DNA of 64,000 nucleotides from an uncultured Oscillospiraceae bacterium. GTDB taxonomy: Bacteria; Bacillota; Clostridia; Oscillospirales; Oscillospiraceae. Under the pieces are notes generated by a model. It ran no database searches and had not been told where the DNA came from. It saw only the letters and a program-made list of their open reading frames with translations. The translations under genes and the position numbers were made by a program. The stretch is from the NCBI GenBank assembly GCA_900754965.1, contig CAAEEO010000004.1, forward strand, positions 1 through 64,000, in the 5' to 3' direction. The stretch's first letter is position 1. The number at the start of each line of letters is the position of its first letter. Of this stretch, positions 31,393 through 39,498 are shown piece by piece.

Positions 31393-32325
31393 TCACCCCC
31401 TTTCCCGGAGCACATTTCGTTGCAGCAGATACTCATTCCAATCCTTTCCCTGTGGAGGAAGTTGTTGAGACACCTCATAGTCCTCTGCGGAGAACATTTC
31501 TCGGAGCTTTTGGGTTGCCTGCCGACCATGTTCATCGTTATCCAGGCACAGAATAATCCTGCGTATGTGTGGGTTGTCTCGCAGATAGGTCCGCAGTCCT
31601 CCTTCGTACAGCCCACACAGTGCCACCGCGTTGGATGTTACTTTCCGGTGCAGGGTGCAGAAGCTCATCAGGTCGATTGGGGCCTCAAAGACAAGAACTG
31701 CATCATGCTTCTTGCTGCAGTGAAGTCGAAATGCGATATCCTTATTGCTGCCTGGGACATCCCCCTTGAAGCTGCTGCTGTTCCAATCATAGGTTCCTCG
31801 TTGATTGGCAAATACCGGCGCTCCTGATTGGTCCCGGCCAACAAAGACACAGTTGTGATGTTGGGCGTCCTCGTACAGCAATCCAGCCTCCACAAAGCCC
31901 CGGATCACTTGGGGTGCGATCCCACGCTTGCGGAGATAGGCAAACACCCTGCGGTGATCCACGTTGGCAGGGGGGAGGGTAAAGGGGACCTTTTCCTCCT
32001 TTTCCTTGGTCTGCCGCGGAGTGCTCACCGGGGGAGGGGCACGGGCGCGGCCATGCCAGGTCAGCAGGTACTCCACGGCCTCCGGGAAACTTTTGTTATA
32101 GAACCGCTGGAGGAATGTGATGGCATCTCCGCCGATGCCCTCTGAGTAGCGGAACCAGGTACGTCTGTCCTTGATCCGGATGCTATCCATCTCCTGCGTG
32201 GTGTAGTACCTGCCGATCCGCTTCACCTGGTAGCCCAGGGAGATCAACAGATCCGGAAGGTCCGTGTCTCGGACAGTGGCCATTTCAGCCTCTGTAAAGC
32301 GCGTCCTTTCTGCTGTTTGCATCAT
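31393..32325 (-). CDS. DUF3991 and Toprim domain protein (primase-like)
   Basis: A 310-residue protein. An N-terminal DUF3991 part (GYQVKRIGRYYTTQEMDSIRI, FLQRFYNKSFPEAVEYLL) is followed by a Toprim domain with the acidic motifs VLVFEAPIDLMS (near residue 214) and IILCLDNDEHGRQ (near 256). Toprim domains bind divalent metal for primase or topoisomerase chemistry. Proteins of this type sit near the ends of Tn1549-like ICEs and may prime complementary-strand synthesis. The start is ATG 32325, behind GAAGGTGAC; the longer frame has no ribosome site. Confidence 0.86.
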   Translation of the reverse strand: MMQTAERTRFTEAEMATVRDTDLPDLLISLGYQVKRIGRYYTTQEMDSIRIKDRRTWFRYSEGIGGDAITFLQRFYNKSFPEAVEYLLTWHGRARAPPPVSTPRQTKEKEEKVPFTLPPANVDHRRVFAYLRKRGIAPQVIRGFVEAGLLYEDAQHHNCVFVGRDQSGAPVFANQRGTYDWNSSSFKGDVPGSNKDIAFRLHCSKKHDAVLVFEAPIDLMSFCTLHRKVTSNAVALCGLYEGGLRTYLRDNPHIRRIILCLDNDEHGRQATQKLREMFSAEDYEVSQQLPPQGKDWNEYLLQRNVLRERG

Positions 32326-32340
32326 GTCACCTTCTCGAAA

Positions 32341-32393
32341 AAACAAAAAAGGGGCCGGAGGACACATCCGCTTGAGATGTGTTCTCCGGCCCC
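32341..32393 (-). terminator. Intrinsic terminator after the RHH gene
   Basis: An 18-bp stem with one wobble (32351-32368 with 32376-32393) and a T-rich run on the minus strand from 32350 to 32341. It separates the RHH-type gene from the DUF3991/Toprim gene. Confidence 0.85.
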
Positions 32394-32411
32394 TTACTTT
32401 GACTCCTTGTG

Positions 32412-32858
32412 TTATTGTTCGATGTCCGCTGTGTCTCTCTCCGCCTCCGCACTGGCCTCGCTGGCGTCTGGGGTGGTACCGGCGGCTCCACTGTCCTCCG
32501 GGGCTTCCTCGGTGCTCTCAGGGGCCACCTGTGGGGCCAGGCTGGCTTCAGCTTCCGCCAGCGCCTGCTCGATCAGGCCCAGGACGAAGTCCCGCTGGGT
32601 GAGCTTTACGCCGGTCCGAGCCGTTTCTCTGGCCAGGTGGGTCTTGATGCGCTGGAAGAGTTCCTCGGGAATCTGGAATGCCATCGTTCTGCTGCCTGTC
32701 ATGTTGATTCCTCCATTCTCATCTTTCATCTTGTAGTATTCAGTGAGCAGTGCTGCGATGTACTGGCTGGTGGTCATCTCCAGGCGGTCTTTTTCTTCTA
32801 TTACCCGGTTGTGCAGGGCGATGTCGATTTGAGCGCATAGGTTTTTCTTGTCTGCCAT
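32412..32858 (-). CDS. Protein with two ribbon-helix-helix-like segments
   Basis: A 148-residue protein. Residues about 6-40 (LCAQIDIALHNRVIEEKDRL then TTSQYIAALLTEYY) and about 55-100 (TMAFQIPEELFQRIKTHLAR then LTQRDFVLGLIEQAL) each look like a ribbon-helix-helix unit, suggesting an internal duplication. The tail is acidic, Ala/Pro-rich low complexity. Probably a DNA-binding regulator or end-recognition factor of the ICE, being its last gene before the junction. ATG 32858 has an AAAGGAG site. Confidence 0.72.
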   Translation of the reverse strand: MADKKNLCAQIDIALHNRVIEEKDRLEMTTSQYIAALLTEYYKMKDENGGINMTGSRTMAFQIPEELFQRIKTHLARETARTGVKLTQRDFVLGLIEQALAEAEASLAPQVAPESTEEAPEDSGAAGTTPDASEASAEAERDTADIEQ

Positions 32859-32985
32859 GGTCTGCTCTCCTTTCCTCGTTTTGCAACGCAAGTATATCCA
32901 AAACTATGGCAGAAAGCTATTACCAAGACCACCAAGGAACCAAGGACAAAGCAAGCAATACCACCAACTGAAACAGCTATGTAAT

Positions 32986-33043
32986 AAAAAGAGAGAAGCC
33001 CCCGTTGGCAGTTCGATTTGAACTACCAGCGGGGGCTTCTCTC
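32986..33043 (-). terminator. Strong hairpin with minus-strand T run at the junction
   Basis: A 24-bp stem with one mismatch and one wobble (32991-33014 with 33020-33043), five-base loop, followed on the minus strand by TTTTTAT. It would stop transcripts entering the ICE from the tRNA side. Part of one arm, GGCAGTTCGA, is identical to the T arm of the nearby tRNA-Pro. Confidence 0.65.
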
Positions 33044-33144
33044 GCTGTTTTCTGTTTGCTCAGAGGTTCGAATCACACCACATCACGAAAATGGCCTTTT
33101 GCATCTCCATCTCGGCTGGTGCTCAATTTTTCTCTCTGAAACGG

Positions 33145-33174
33145 CTGAAACCCTTGCCGCAGCAAGGGTTTCAG
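33145..33174. repeat. Perfect 13-bp inverted repeat near tRNA-Pro
   Basis: Arms CTGAAACCCTTGC/GCAAGGGTTTCAG with a four-base loop, 29 bases from the tRNA 3' end. No T run on either strand, so it is not a standard terminator; it may be an integrase arm site or a weak tRNA trailer structure. Confidence 0.55.
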
Positions 33175-33202
33175 GGGTTGCATCTTTTTCAGCAACCTTA
33201 GT

Positions 33203-33278
33203 TGGTCGGAGTAGGCAGATTCGAACTGCCGGCCTCTTGGACCCGAACCAAGCGCGCTACCAACTGCGCTATACCCCG
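33203..33278 (-). tRNA. tRNA-Pro (anticodon CGG)
   Basis: A 76-base cloverleaf including encoded CCA. The acceptor stem CGGGGTA/TACTCCG (C1-G72, typical for bacterial tRNA-Pro), D arm GCGCAGTTGGTAGCGC, anticodon stem CTTGG/CCAAG with loop TTCGGGT, and T arm with GTTCGAATC are all present. Anticodon CGG reads CCG. The 3' end faces the ICE, which makes it the probable integration target. Confidence 0.95.
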
Positions 33279-33290
33279 ATAAGCTTATTT

Positions 33291-33319
33291 ATTATAAGCA
33301 TTTCCTTTCAGTTTGTCAA
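33291..33319 (-). promoter_or_regulatory. Consensus promoter of tRNA-Pro
   Basis: On the minus strand TTGACA (33319-33314) and TATAAT (33296-33291) with a 17-base spacer, 12 bases before the tRNA 5' end. A perfect sigma-A match. Confidence 0.85.
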
Positions 33320-33391
33320 GACCTGATTTCCCTGGATTCGAAAAAGGGTCTATGCCCGTCCAAAGGTACATATACTCTTTCCGGGAGGCGA

Positions 33392-34264
33392 ATGCCTGTG
33401 AAAGAAATGCGACTTTATATTGCGGCGGGGATATTCGTGTGTATGACTGTGATAAAACTATTGCTGCCGGAGGTGACGGCAACGGCACGGGAGAAAGTGG
33501 TGGCAGTGATCAATACAGATATGGACTATCAGGCGGTACTGACACAGATGGGCAGTGTGCTCACCCGGGAACCGGTGCAGCAGGTGATCGCGGCGCTCCG
33601 AGGCGAAGAGCCGGTGCCAGTGTTCCGGGAAACGGAGACCGTGGCGCAGATGCTGGCGGAAACGGTGTCCATTTTGCCGGAGAATTGGGTCAGTTCCCAG
33701 GGCGCGCCGGCGGTTCCGACCTCCACGCCGCTGCCCGATCCCACGCCAACACCGGAGCCTGCCCCGGACCCCGTTCCGGAGCGGGTGCGTCAGGCAGTCA
33801 GTGCCTTTTTGGAGACCCAGGCGCCTTATGCCGCGTACGATTTGCCGGAAACTGTCAGCTATGACTATTTGGAGATCCCGTTTGACTATACCTCGCCGGT
33901 GTCTGGGATGACCTCTTCCGGGTTTGGTTACCGTCTGCATCCGGTGGAAGATGTTGTGAAGTTTCACTATGGTACGGATTATGCGGTCAATACAGGAACG
34001 GATATTTCTGTTTTTGCCGACGGCACCGTGACAGAGGTGAACTGGGATGATGGCTATGGAAACTATATCCGGGTCAGCCATGCCGATGGATGGTCCACCT
34101 TGTACGCGCACTGTTCTGAGACCTTTGTGCAGCCGGGGCAGCAGGTGACGAAAGGGGAGCGAATCGCACTGGCAGGGGCCACAGGTGAAGTGACTGGTCC
34201 GCACCTCCATTTCGAATTACTTCACAACGGCATTTATACCAATCCGGAGTTTTTCTGCGGATGA
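33392..34264 (+). CDS. spoIVFA: SpoIVFA-like M23 family peptidase-fold protein
   Basis: A 290-residue membrane protein: one N-terminal helix (LYIAAGIFVCMTVIKLLL), a long external stalk with a Pro-rich stretch near residue 115, and a C-terminal M23/LytM domain with FHYGTDYA near 190 and GPHLHFEL near 276. Its 4-base overlap with an M50 protease gene identifies the SpoIVFA/SpoIVFB pair that controls pro-sigma-K processing during sporulation. The zinc ligands appear intact. The start could instead be GTG 33398, better spaced from GGGAGG. Confidence 0.8.
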   Translation: MPVKEMRLYIAAGIFVCMTVIKLLLPEVTATAREKVVAVINTDMDYQAVLTQMGSVLTREPVQQVIAALRGEEPVPVFRETETVAQMLAETVSILPENWVSSQGAPAVPTSTPLPDPTPTPEPAPDPVPERVRQAVSAFLETQAPYAAYDLPETVSYDYLEIPFDYTSPVSGMTSSGFGYRLHPVEDVVKFHYGTDYAVNTGTDISVFADGTVTEVNWDDGYGNYIRVSHADGWSTLYAHCSETFVQPGQQVTKGERIALAGATGEVTGPHLHFELLHNGIYTNPEFFCG

Positions 34265-34842
34265 GGAAATTGCATCTGGATGTGCGTCCCAGTGGCCTTC
34301 TGCTGCTGTCGCTGCTCTATTTTTTCAGCGATGGGCAGACGCTGGCGGCGCTGTTGGGAAGCATTCTGCTCCATGAATGGGGGCACATGGCAGTGCTGCG
34401 GGTATGTGGTGCCCGTGTGCGGGAAATCCGGGTGGATATTACAGGCCTTTGTATGGATTACAGCGGCGTGTATCTGACCCGCTGGCAGGAATTTTGCGCG
34501 GCGGCAGCCGGGCCGCTGTTTGGCGCACTGGGAGCCTGGGCGGCCTCTTTTTGGGGAAACTTCTTTGGAAACCGATTCCTGCTGCTGTTTGCGGGGGCCA
34601 GTCTGGTGCTGACGGTGTTCAATCTGCTGCCCATTCAGCCGTTGGATGGGTGGCGGATGCTCCGGTCGGTTTGCGGCCCTGTGGCAGATGGGGTGAGCTT
34701 GGCCGGCGGTGTCTTTCTGCTTTGGATGGGGCTGTGGTGTCTCCGGGCTGGGTATGGCGCAGGCCTTGGTGTGATGGCAGTGATCCTGCTGATGCAAGAT
34801 GCACCATCGCTGCCGCGGCGGAGACGGGCGGGATATTCCTGA
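34261..34842 (+). CDS. spoIVFB: SpoIVFB-like site-2 (M50) intramembrane metalloprotease
   Basis: A 193-residue polytopic protein with zinc motif HEWGH near residue 39 in the second hydrophobic segment and the second M50 motif NLLPIQPLDGWRM near 120. It lacks the C-terminal CBS domain of B. subtilis SpoIVFB, as do many clostridial forms. It is coupled to the SpoIVFA-like gene by ATGA overlap. Probable role: regulated cleavage of pro-sigma-K in the mother cell. Confidence 0.84.
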   Translation: MRKLHLDVRPSGLLLLSLLYFFSDGQTLAALLGSILLHEWGHMAVLRVCGARVREIRVDITGLCMDYSGVYLTRWQEFCAAAAGPLFGALGAWAASFWGNFFGNRFLLLFAGASLVLTVFNLLPIQPLDGWRMLRSVCGPVADGVSLAGGVFLLWMGLWCLRAGYGAGLGVMAVILLMQDAPSLPRRRRAGYS

Positions 34843-34885
34843 TGACCGGAAAATACAGAATTTCTATTTCAGGCACAGGCCGCAC

Positions 34886-34914
34886 TTGCCAAAATCCACT
34901 GCTCGTTGTAAAAT
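34886..34914 (+). promoter_or_regulatory. Promoter of the radical-SAM pair
   Basis: TTGCCA (34886-34891) and TAAAAT (34909-34914), 17-base spacer, 46 bases before the ATG. A short CCCGGCCAAGCCGGG hairpin lies in the leader. Confidence 0.6.
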
Positions 34915-34959
34915 AGTTGCATCCACCCGGCCAAGCCGGGTAAATTTATGGAGTGAACT

Positions 34960-36795
34960 ATGGATAAACGACTGGAGCGTATCCTCCCACGGGTACAGAA
35001 ACCTGCCCGGTATACCGGCGGGGAATTCAATCAGATCATCAAAGATAAAGGGGAAGTGGATCTGCGGATGGCATTCTGCTTTCCGGATATTTATGAGATT
35101 GGCATGTCCAACATCGGAATGCGGATTCTTTATGGCGTAATCAACCAGATGCCCGGCGTGTGGTGCGAGCGGGTATTCGCCCCCTGGGGGGATATGCGGG
35201 AAGAAATGCGGAAGGAAGGCATTCCGCTGTATGCCCTGGAGAGCGGCGATCCGGTGAAGGATTTCGATGTTCTGGGCTTTTCCATCGGCTATGAAATGGC
35301 ATATACCACCGTTTTGGATATGTTGGATCTGGCCGGACTGCCGGTGCGCAGTGCGGAGCGGCCGGATCTGGTGCCTTTGGTATTTGCCGGCGGCACCAGC
35401 TGCGTCAACCCGGAACCCATGGCAGAGTTTATGGACTTGATGGTCATCGGTGAAGGGGAAGAGGTGGACTGTGAAGTTCTGGAACTGTTCCGAAAGGCAC
35501 GGCAGGAAGGCTGGAGCAAGGGAAAGTTCCTGGCAGCTGCCGCGCAGATCGAGGGTGTCTATGTGCCCAGCCTGTATCAGCCTTCTTATCACGAAGACGG
35601 TACCATGGCCGGGGTGACGGTGCTGGAGGGCGCTCCGGAACGGGTGCGGAAACGGATCATTGAGGATATGGACAGTGTCTATTTCCCCACAAATCCCATC
35701 GTACCCTCTACGGAGATCGTCCACGACCGGGTGAATGTGGAGCTGTTCCGCGGATGTATTCGTGGCTGCCGGTTCTGCCAGGCGGGATATGTGTACCGTC
35801 CGGTGCGTGCCAAGCGGCCGGAGACTGTGGCCCGGCAGGGCATCGAACTGCTGCAGAACACGGGATACCAGGAGGCGACGCTGATGAGCCTGTCTTCCAG
35901 TGATTACCGGGGACTGTCTGAAACTTGCGATGCCATGCTGGAATGGTGTGAGCCGCGTTCCTGCTCGCTGTCCCTGCCCTCCCTTCGGGCAGACAACTTC
36001 TCGATGGACATTATGCAGCGATTGCAGAAGGTGCGCAAAGGTGGATTGACCTTTGCCCCGGAGGCGGGGAGCCAGCGGCTGCGGGACGCCATCAATAAAA
36101 ATGTCAAAGAGGAAGACCTGCTCAATTCCTGCCGCATTGCCTTTGAAGGGGGCTGGAACGGCGTGAAACTCTATTTCATGCTGGGCCTGCCCACGGAAAC
36201 GGATGAGGATGTGGTGGGAATCTCTGAAATCGCCAACCAGGTGCTGCACACTTGGCGGGAATATTCCACGAAGAAAAACCGGGGGGTGCGGATTACCGTG
36301 AGTACCTCCATGTTCATCCCCAAACCGCATTCTCCTTTCCAGTGGGAGGCACAGGTGCCAATCCAGGAGTATATGCGGAAAGTGGATCTGCTGCGGGACT
36401 CCATCAAAGCCCGGAATGTGACCTATAACTGGCACGATGCCAAAACCAGTTTGGTGGAGGCAGTACTGTCCCGGGGCGACCGGAGAGTGGGCGATGCCAT
36501 TGAAAAGGCCTGGCGCATGGGCAGCGGTCTGGATGCCTGGGGCGAATACTTCGATTTTGACCGTTGGATGCAGGCCTTTGCAGACTGCGGTCTGGACCCG
36601 GACTTCTATGCCTGCCGGGAGCGGAGCAAAGATGAAGTGCTGCCCTGGGATGTGATCGATGTGGGCGTGCGGAAAGAGCATTTGTGGCATGAGCGGGAAA
36701 TGGCCTATCAGTCAGCCCTCTCTCCTGATTGCCGGAAACAGTGCACCGGCTGCGGCGCCTCCAAACTGCTGAAGGAGGGCGTGTGTGATGCTTAA
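34960..36795 (+). CDS. TIGR03960 family radical SAM protein
   Basis: A 611-residue protein. Residues about 1-200 form a B12-binding-like N-terminal domain without an obvious cobalamin His motif. The radical SAM cluster motif CIRGCRFCQ lies near residue 265, followed by the rest of the barrel (APEAGSQRLRDAINK near 365). The C-terminus has a CTGCGASK phrase. Such proteins pair with the TIGR03936 protein encoded next, with which it overlaps by 8 bases; the substrate is unknown, although RNA or ribosome modification has been supposed from the company it keeps. Confidence 0.9.
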   Translation: MDKRLERILPRVQKPARYTGGEFNQIIKDKGEVDLRMAFCFPDIYEIGMSNIGMRILYGVINQMPGVWCERVFAPWGDMREEMRKEGIPLYALESGDPVKDFDVLGFSIGYEMAYTTVLDMLDLAGLPVRSAERPDLVPLVFAGGTSCVNPEPMAEFMDLMVIGEGEEVDCEVLELFRKARQEGWSKGKFLAAAAQIEGVYVPSLYQPSYHEDGTMAGVTVLEGAPERVRKRIIEDMDSVYFPTNPIVPSTEIVHDRVNVELFRGCIRGCRFCQAGYVYRPVRAKRPETVARQGIELLQNTGYQEATLMSLSSSDYRGLSETCDAMLEWCEPRSCSLSLPSLRADNFSMDIMQRLQKVRKGGLTFAPEAGSQRLRDAINKNVKEEDLLNSCRIAFEGGWNGVKLYFMLGLPTETDEDVVGISEIANQVLHTWREYSTKKNRGVRITVSTSMFIPKPHSPFQWEAQVPIQEYMRKVDLLRDSIKARNVTYNWHDAKTSLVEAVLSRGDRRVGDAIEKAWRMGSGLDAWGEYFDFDRWMQAFADCGLDPDFYACRERSKDEVLPWDVIDVGVRKEHLWHEREMAYQSALSPDCRKQCTGCGASKLLKEGVCDA

Positions 36796-37450
36796 ACTGC
36801 GGATGCGATTTGAAAAAACCGGGCGGGCAGTGTATATCTCTCACCTGGATTTGATGCACACCTTGCAGCGGGGATTTCTCCGCGCCGGATACCGGCTGAA
36901 ATATTCCGAGGGGTTCAATCCCCATCCTCAAATCTCCATTGCCCTGCCTTTGTCTGTGGGCTGCTCCAGTGTGTGCGAGCTGTTGGACTTTGCGCTGCTG
37001 GAGGAAAGCCTTGATTTGACAAAACTTCGGGAAGACCTGAACCGGTCCTTGCCGGAAGGGGTACGGGCGCTTGAAATTTACGAACCGGGCCGCAAGGCCA
37101 GCGGCATCAAATGGCTGCGGGTGCGGGGCGTCTATGAGTACGATGATGGCCATGGGGCACAGCGGCTGCCTGCTCTGCGGGAATTTTATGGAGCCGAGCA
37201 GATCCCGGTTTTGCGCCGCACCAAGCGGGGAGAAGGAATCCTGGATATTGCGCCTCATGTGCGGGAACTGACTCTGGCGGAGGAAACAGGCGATGTGACA
37301 TTGGAGGCCGTGATCAGCGTCAATGAGCCGACCATCAACCCGGATTTGTTGGCTGCGGCGCTGCGCCAGTTGGCACCGGAACTGGTTCCGGATTTTGTGA
37401 AGTTCACCCGGCTGGAAATCTATGATGAAAAAATGGAAATTTTCCGGTAA
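36788..37450 (+). CDS. TIGR03936 family radical-SAM-associated protein (DUF2344)
   Basis: A 220-residue soluble protein with the DUF2344 pattern: LRMRFEKTGRAVYISHLDLM at the N-terminus, RLKYSEGFNPHPQISIALPL near residue 38. It is the constant partner of the TIGR03960 radical SAM enzyme, whose stop lies inside it. Partner function is unknown. ATG 36788 follows an AAGGAGG site. Confidence 0.9.
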   Translation: MLKLRMRFEKTGRAVYISHLDLMHTLQRGFLRAGYRLKYSEGFNPHPQISIALPLSVGCSSVCELLDFALLEESLDLTKLREDLNRSLPEGVRALEIYEPGRKASGIKWLRVRGVYEYDDGHGAQRLPALREFYGAEQIPVLRRTKRGEGILDIAPHVRELTLAEETGDVTLEAVISVNEPTINPDLLAAALRQLAPELVPDFVKFTRLEIYDEKMEIFR

Positions 37451-37465
37451 AATCAGAAAATTCTC

Positions 37466-37494
37466 TTGCAATTCATAGGACGGTATGATAGAAT
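37466..37494 (+). promoter_or_regulatory. Promoter of rplS
   Basis: TTGCAA (37466-37471) and TAGAAT (37489-37494) with a 17-base spacer. The roughly 90-base leader that follows contains repeated GC-rich stems and could hold an L19-type autoregulatory structure, which I cannot confirm. Confidence 0.55.
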
Positions 37495-37586
37495 ACTCTG
37501 GCTTATGCGGGGAAAACCCGTAATCACGCACGGTCCTCTGCCGGGAATCTTTCGGCACGAACGCGCCAGAAAAGGAAGGTATCAAA

Positions 37587-37928
37587 ATGGATCTGATCCA
37601 GACACTCAACGAAAAGTACATGAAGCCTGAACTGCCTGAGATGAATGTGGGCGACACCGTTCGCGTCACTCTGCGCGTCAAGGAAGGCAACCGCGAGCGT
37701 AATCAGGCGTTCGACGGCACCATCATCGCCAAAAAGCATGGCGGTATCCAGGAGACCATCACTGTCCGCCGCATTTCTTACGGCGTTGGCTGTGAGAAGG
37801 TGTTCCCCGTGCATTCTCCCTCCATCGTTTCTGTGGAGACCACTCGCCGCGGCAAAGTCCGCAGAGCAAAGCTGTACTACCTGCGCGACCGCGTGGGCAA
37901 GGCTGCCAAGGTCAAAGAGAGACTGTAA
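37587..37928 (+). CDS. rplS: 50S ribosomal protein L19
   Basis: A 113-residue ribosomal protein at the 30S-50S interface. Family phrases PEMNVGDTVRVTLRVKEGN, RNQAFDGTIIAKKHGG, ETITVRRISYGVGCEKVFP and the end RAKLYYLRDRVGKAAKVKE are all present. An AAAAGGAAGG site precedes it. Codon use is biased to CGC/CGT Arg codons, as for highly expressed genes here. It heads the rplS-lepB-rbgA-rnhB cluster typical of Firmicutes but has its own terminator. Confidence 0.97.
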   Translation: MDLIQTLNEKYMKPELPEMNVGDTVRVTLRVKEGNRERNQAFDGTIIAKKHGGIQETITVRRISYGVGCEKVFPVHSPSIVSVETTRRGKVRRAKLYYLRDRVGKAAKVKERL

Positions 37929-37932
37929 TTCA

Positions 37933-37985
37933 ACGAAAAGATCAGGTGTACGCTCCGTTTCGGGGTGTACGCCTGATTTTTTTCG
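37933..37985 (+). terminator. Terminator after rplS
   Basis: Inverted repeat around ATCAGGTGTAC/GTACGCCTGAT followed by seven T residues, just after the rplS stop. Confidence 0.8.
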
Positions 37986-38015
37986 TTGCCATTCCAGTAT
38001 GGGTTGGTGTATAAT
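37986..38015 (+). promoter_or_regulatory. Promoter of lepB operon
   Basis: TTGCCA (37986-37991) and TATAAT (38010-38015) with an 18-base spacer, 46 bases before the lepB ATG. Confidence 0.65.
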
Positions 38016-38061
38016 AACAAAATATGTATTGTTTACAGAATGAAATGTGAGGTGTTCGCTC

Positions 38062-38616
38062 ATGAATGAGCAGACCAAAAAAGAAAAAACAGATTTGAGA
38101 ACAGATGCCTACGACTGGATTCAAAGCATTGTGTATGTGATTGTTTTGTGCGTCCTGGTATTTGTGTTTGTGGGCCGGATTGTTACAGTGGATGGCCGTT
38201 CCATGTTCCCCACGTTGGAACACGGGGAGAAACTGATTGTCAGCAATCTGTCCAAACATTATGAAGTTGGGGATATCGTGGTGTTTGATGCGCCGAATTT
38301 CGACTATGCCTCCGGTCCCCTGGTAAAACGGGTGATTGCCACGGAAAATCAGGTGGTGGAGATTGACTTTTCCACCGGCACAGTGATGGTGGACGGCGTG
38401 GTGATCGACGAGCCGTATATTGCAGAGCCGACCCTGGACCCCCAGGATTATGACGGCCCCATTACCGTTCCGGAAGGGTATGTGTTCTGCATGGGAGATA
38501 ACCGCAATCATTCCACGGACAGCCGGACGGACGATATCGGCTGCGTGGACACCCGGGAGATTTTGGGCAAGGCTTATTTTGTCCTGTTCCCGCTGAAATC
38601 ATTTGGAGCATTGTGA
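38062..38616 (+). CDS. lepB: Signal peptidase I
   Basis: A 184-residue membrane protease that removes signal peptides. One N-terminal helix (SIVYVIVLCVLVFVFVGRIV) is followed by the catalytic Ser in VDGRSMFPTL, the Lys in LVKRVIA and the MGDNRNHSTDSR box. ATG 38062 follows GAGGTG; an upstream in-frame ATG-less extension is unlikely. It starts the lepB-rbgA-rnhB-yraN run. Confidence 0.95.
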   Translation: MNEQTKKEKTDLRTDAYDWIQSIVYVIVLCVLVFVFVGRIVTVDGRSMFPTLEHGEKLIVSNLSKHYEVGDIVVFDAPNFDYASGPLVKRVIATENQVVEIDFSTGTVMVDGVVIDEPYIAEPTLDPQDYDGPITVPEGYVFCMGDNRNHSTDSRTDDIGCVDTREILGKAYFVLFPLKSFGAL

Positions 38617-38624
38617 GGAACGGT

Positions 38625-39497
38625 ATGAGCGGATACGAAAAAATCAACATCCAGTGGTTCCCCGGTCACATGACCAAGGCGGAACGGATGATGGAAGAGA
38701 ATATGAAACTGGTGGACGGTGTGTGTGAGATCATTGATGCTCGCATCCCCGTTGCCAGTCGGAACCCGGATATTGACCGGCTTGCCGCCGGAAAGCCCCG
38801 GCTTGTGGTGCTGAACCGGGCAGACCAGGCCGATCCGGAGGCAACCAAGCGTTGGCGTGCATATTTCAAAGCCCAGGGCCTGACTGTTCTGGAAACGGAC
38901 AGCAAGACCGGAAAAGGCGTCAATCAATTTGCCGGTGCTGTGCGTTCGGCACTGCAGGAAAAGCGGGCGGAATACGCTGCAAAGGGGCAGGCTGGCAGGC
39001 CGCTGCGGCTGATGGTGGTAGGCATCCCCAATGTGGGCAAGAGTACCTTCATCAATAAAGTTGCCCGTCGGAAAGCGGCGGTGGCTGGGGATAAACCGGG
39101 GGTGACCCGGGGCAAGCAGTGGATTCACATTGACGATACCCTGGAACTGCTGGATACGCCGGGAATTCTGTGGCCCAAGTTTGAGGATGAAACCGTGGGA
39201 CAGCTGTTGGCCATTACCGGGGCTGTGAAAGATGACATTCTGGATCGGGAAACACTGGCGGCCAATTTCCTGGTGCGCCTGCGGGACCACTACCCCATGG
39301 TCATTGAAAATCGGTATAAATTTGTGCCGGACCCGGAGGCCATCGGCTATGAGCTGTTGGAAACCGCGGCCAGAAAACGTGGATTTCTGATTTCCGGCGG
39401 TGAACTGGATACGGAGCGGATGGCTGCTATTTTGCTGGACGAATACCGCGGCGGAAAACTGGGGCGGCTGACCCTGGAACTGCCTCCGGAGGACTGA
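38625..39497 (+). CDS. rbgA: Ribosome biogenesis GTPase YlqF/RbgA
   Basis: A 290-residue circularly permuted GTPase: the G4 motif (VLNRADQAD, with NRAD in place of NKxD) near residue 62 precedes G1 (GIPNVGKSTFINK) near 127 and the DTPG motif near 171. RbgA promotes late assembly of the 50S subunit. ATG 38625 has a GAGG site; a GTG at 38613 is possible. It starts 8 bases after the lepB stop. Confidence 0.95.
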   Translation: MSGYEKINIQWFPGHMTKAERMMEENMKLVDGVCEIIDARIPVASRNPDIDRLAAGKPRLVVLNRADQADPEATKRWRAYFKAQGLTVLETDSKTGKGVNQFAGAVRSALQEKRAEYAAKGQAGRPLRLMVVGIPNVGKSTFINKVARRKAAVAGDKPGVTRGKQWIHIDDTLELLDTPGILWPKFEDETVGQLLAITGAVKDDILDRETLAANFLVRLRDHYPMVIENRYKFVPDPEAIGYELLETAARKRGFLISGGELDTERMAAILLDEYRGGKLGRLTLELPPED

Positions 39498-39498
39498 G

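Larger units (their letters stand above)
32859..33202. other. Non-coding ICE-chromosome junction region
   Basis: No credible gene. It holds two strong hairpins (32991-33043 and 33145-33174) and lies directly at the 3' side of tRNA-Pro, the classic position of an attachment site. The exact boundary cannot be set because the other end of the element is not in the window. A T-arm-like GGTTCGAATC occurs on the plus strand near 33064. Confidence 0.5.

Noticed and set aside
33060..33085. Possible second tRNA fragment with GGTTCGAATC
   Set aside because: Only the T-loop-like string is present; no acceptor, D or anticodon arm can be folded.
33018..33326. 102-aa plus-strand frame over the tRNA
   Set aside because: It crosses tRNA-Pro in antisense and two hairpins; not a gene.
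34864..36690. 608-aa minus-strand open frame
   Set aside because: Antisense shadow of the radical SAM gene, caused by high GC third positions; no domain and no ribosome site.
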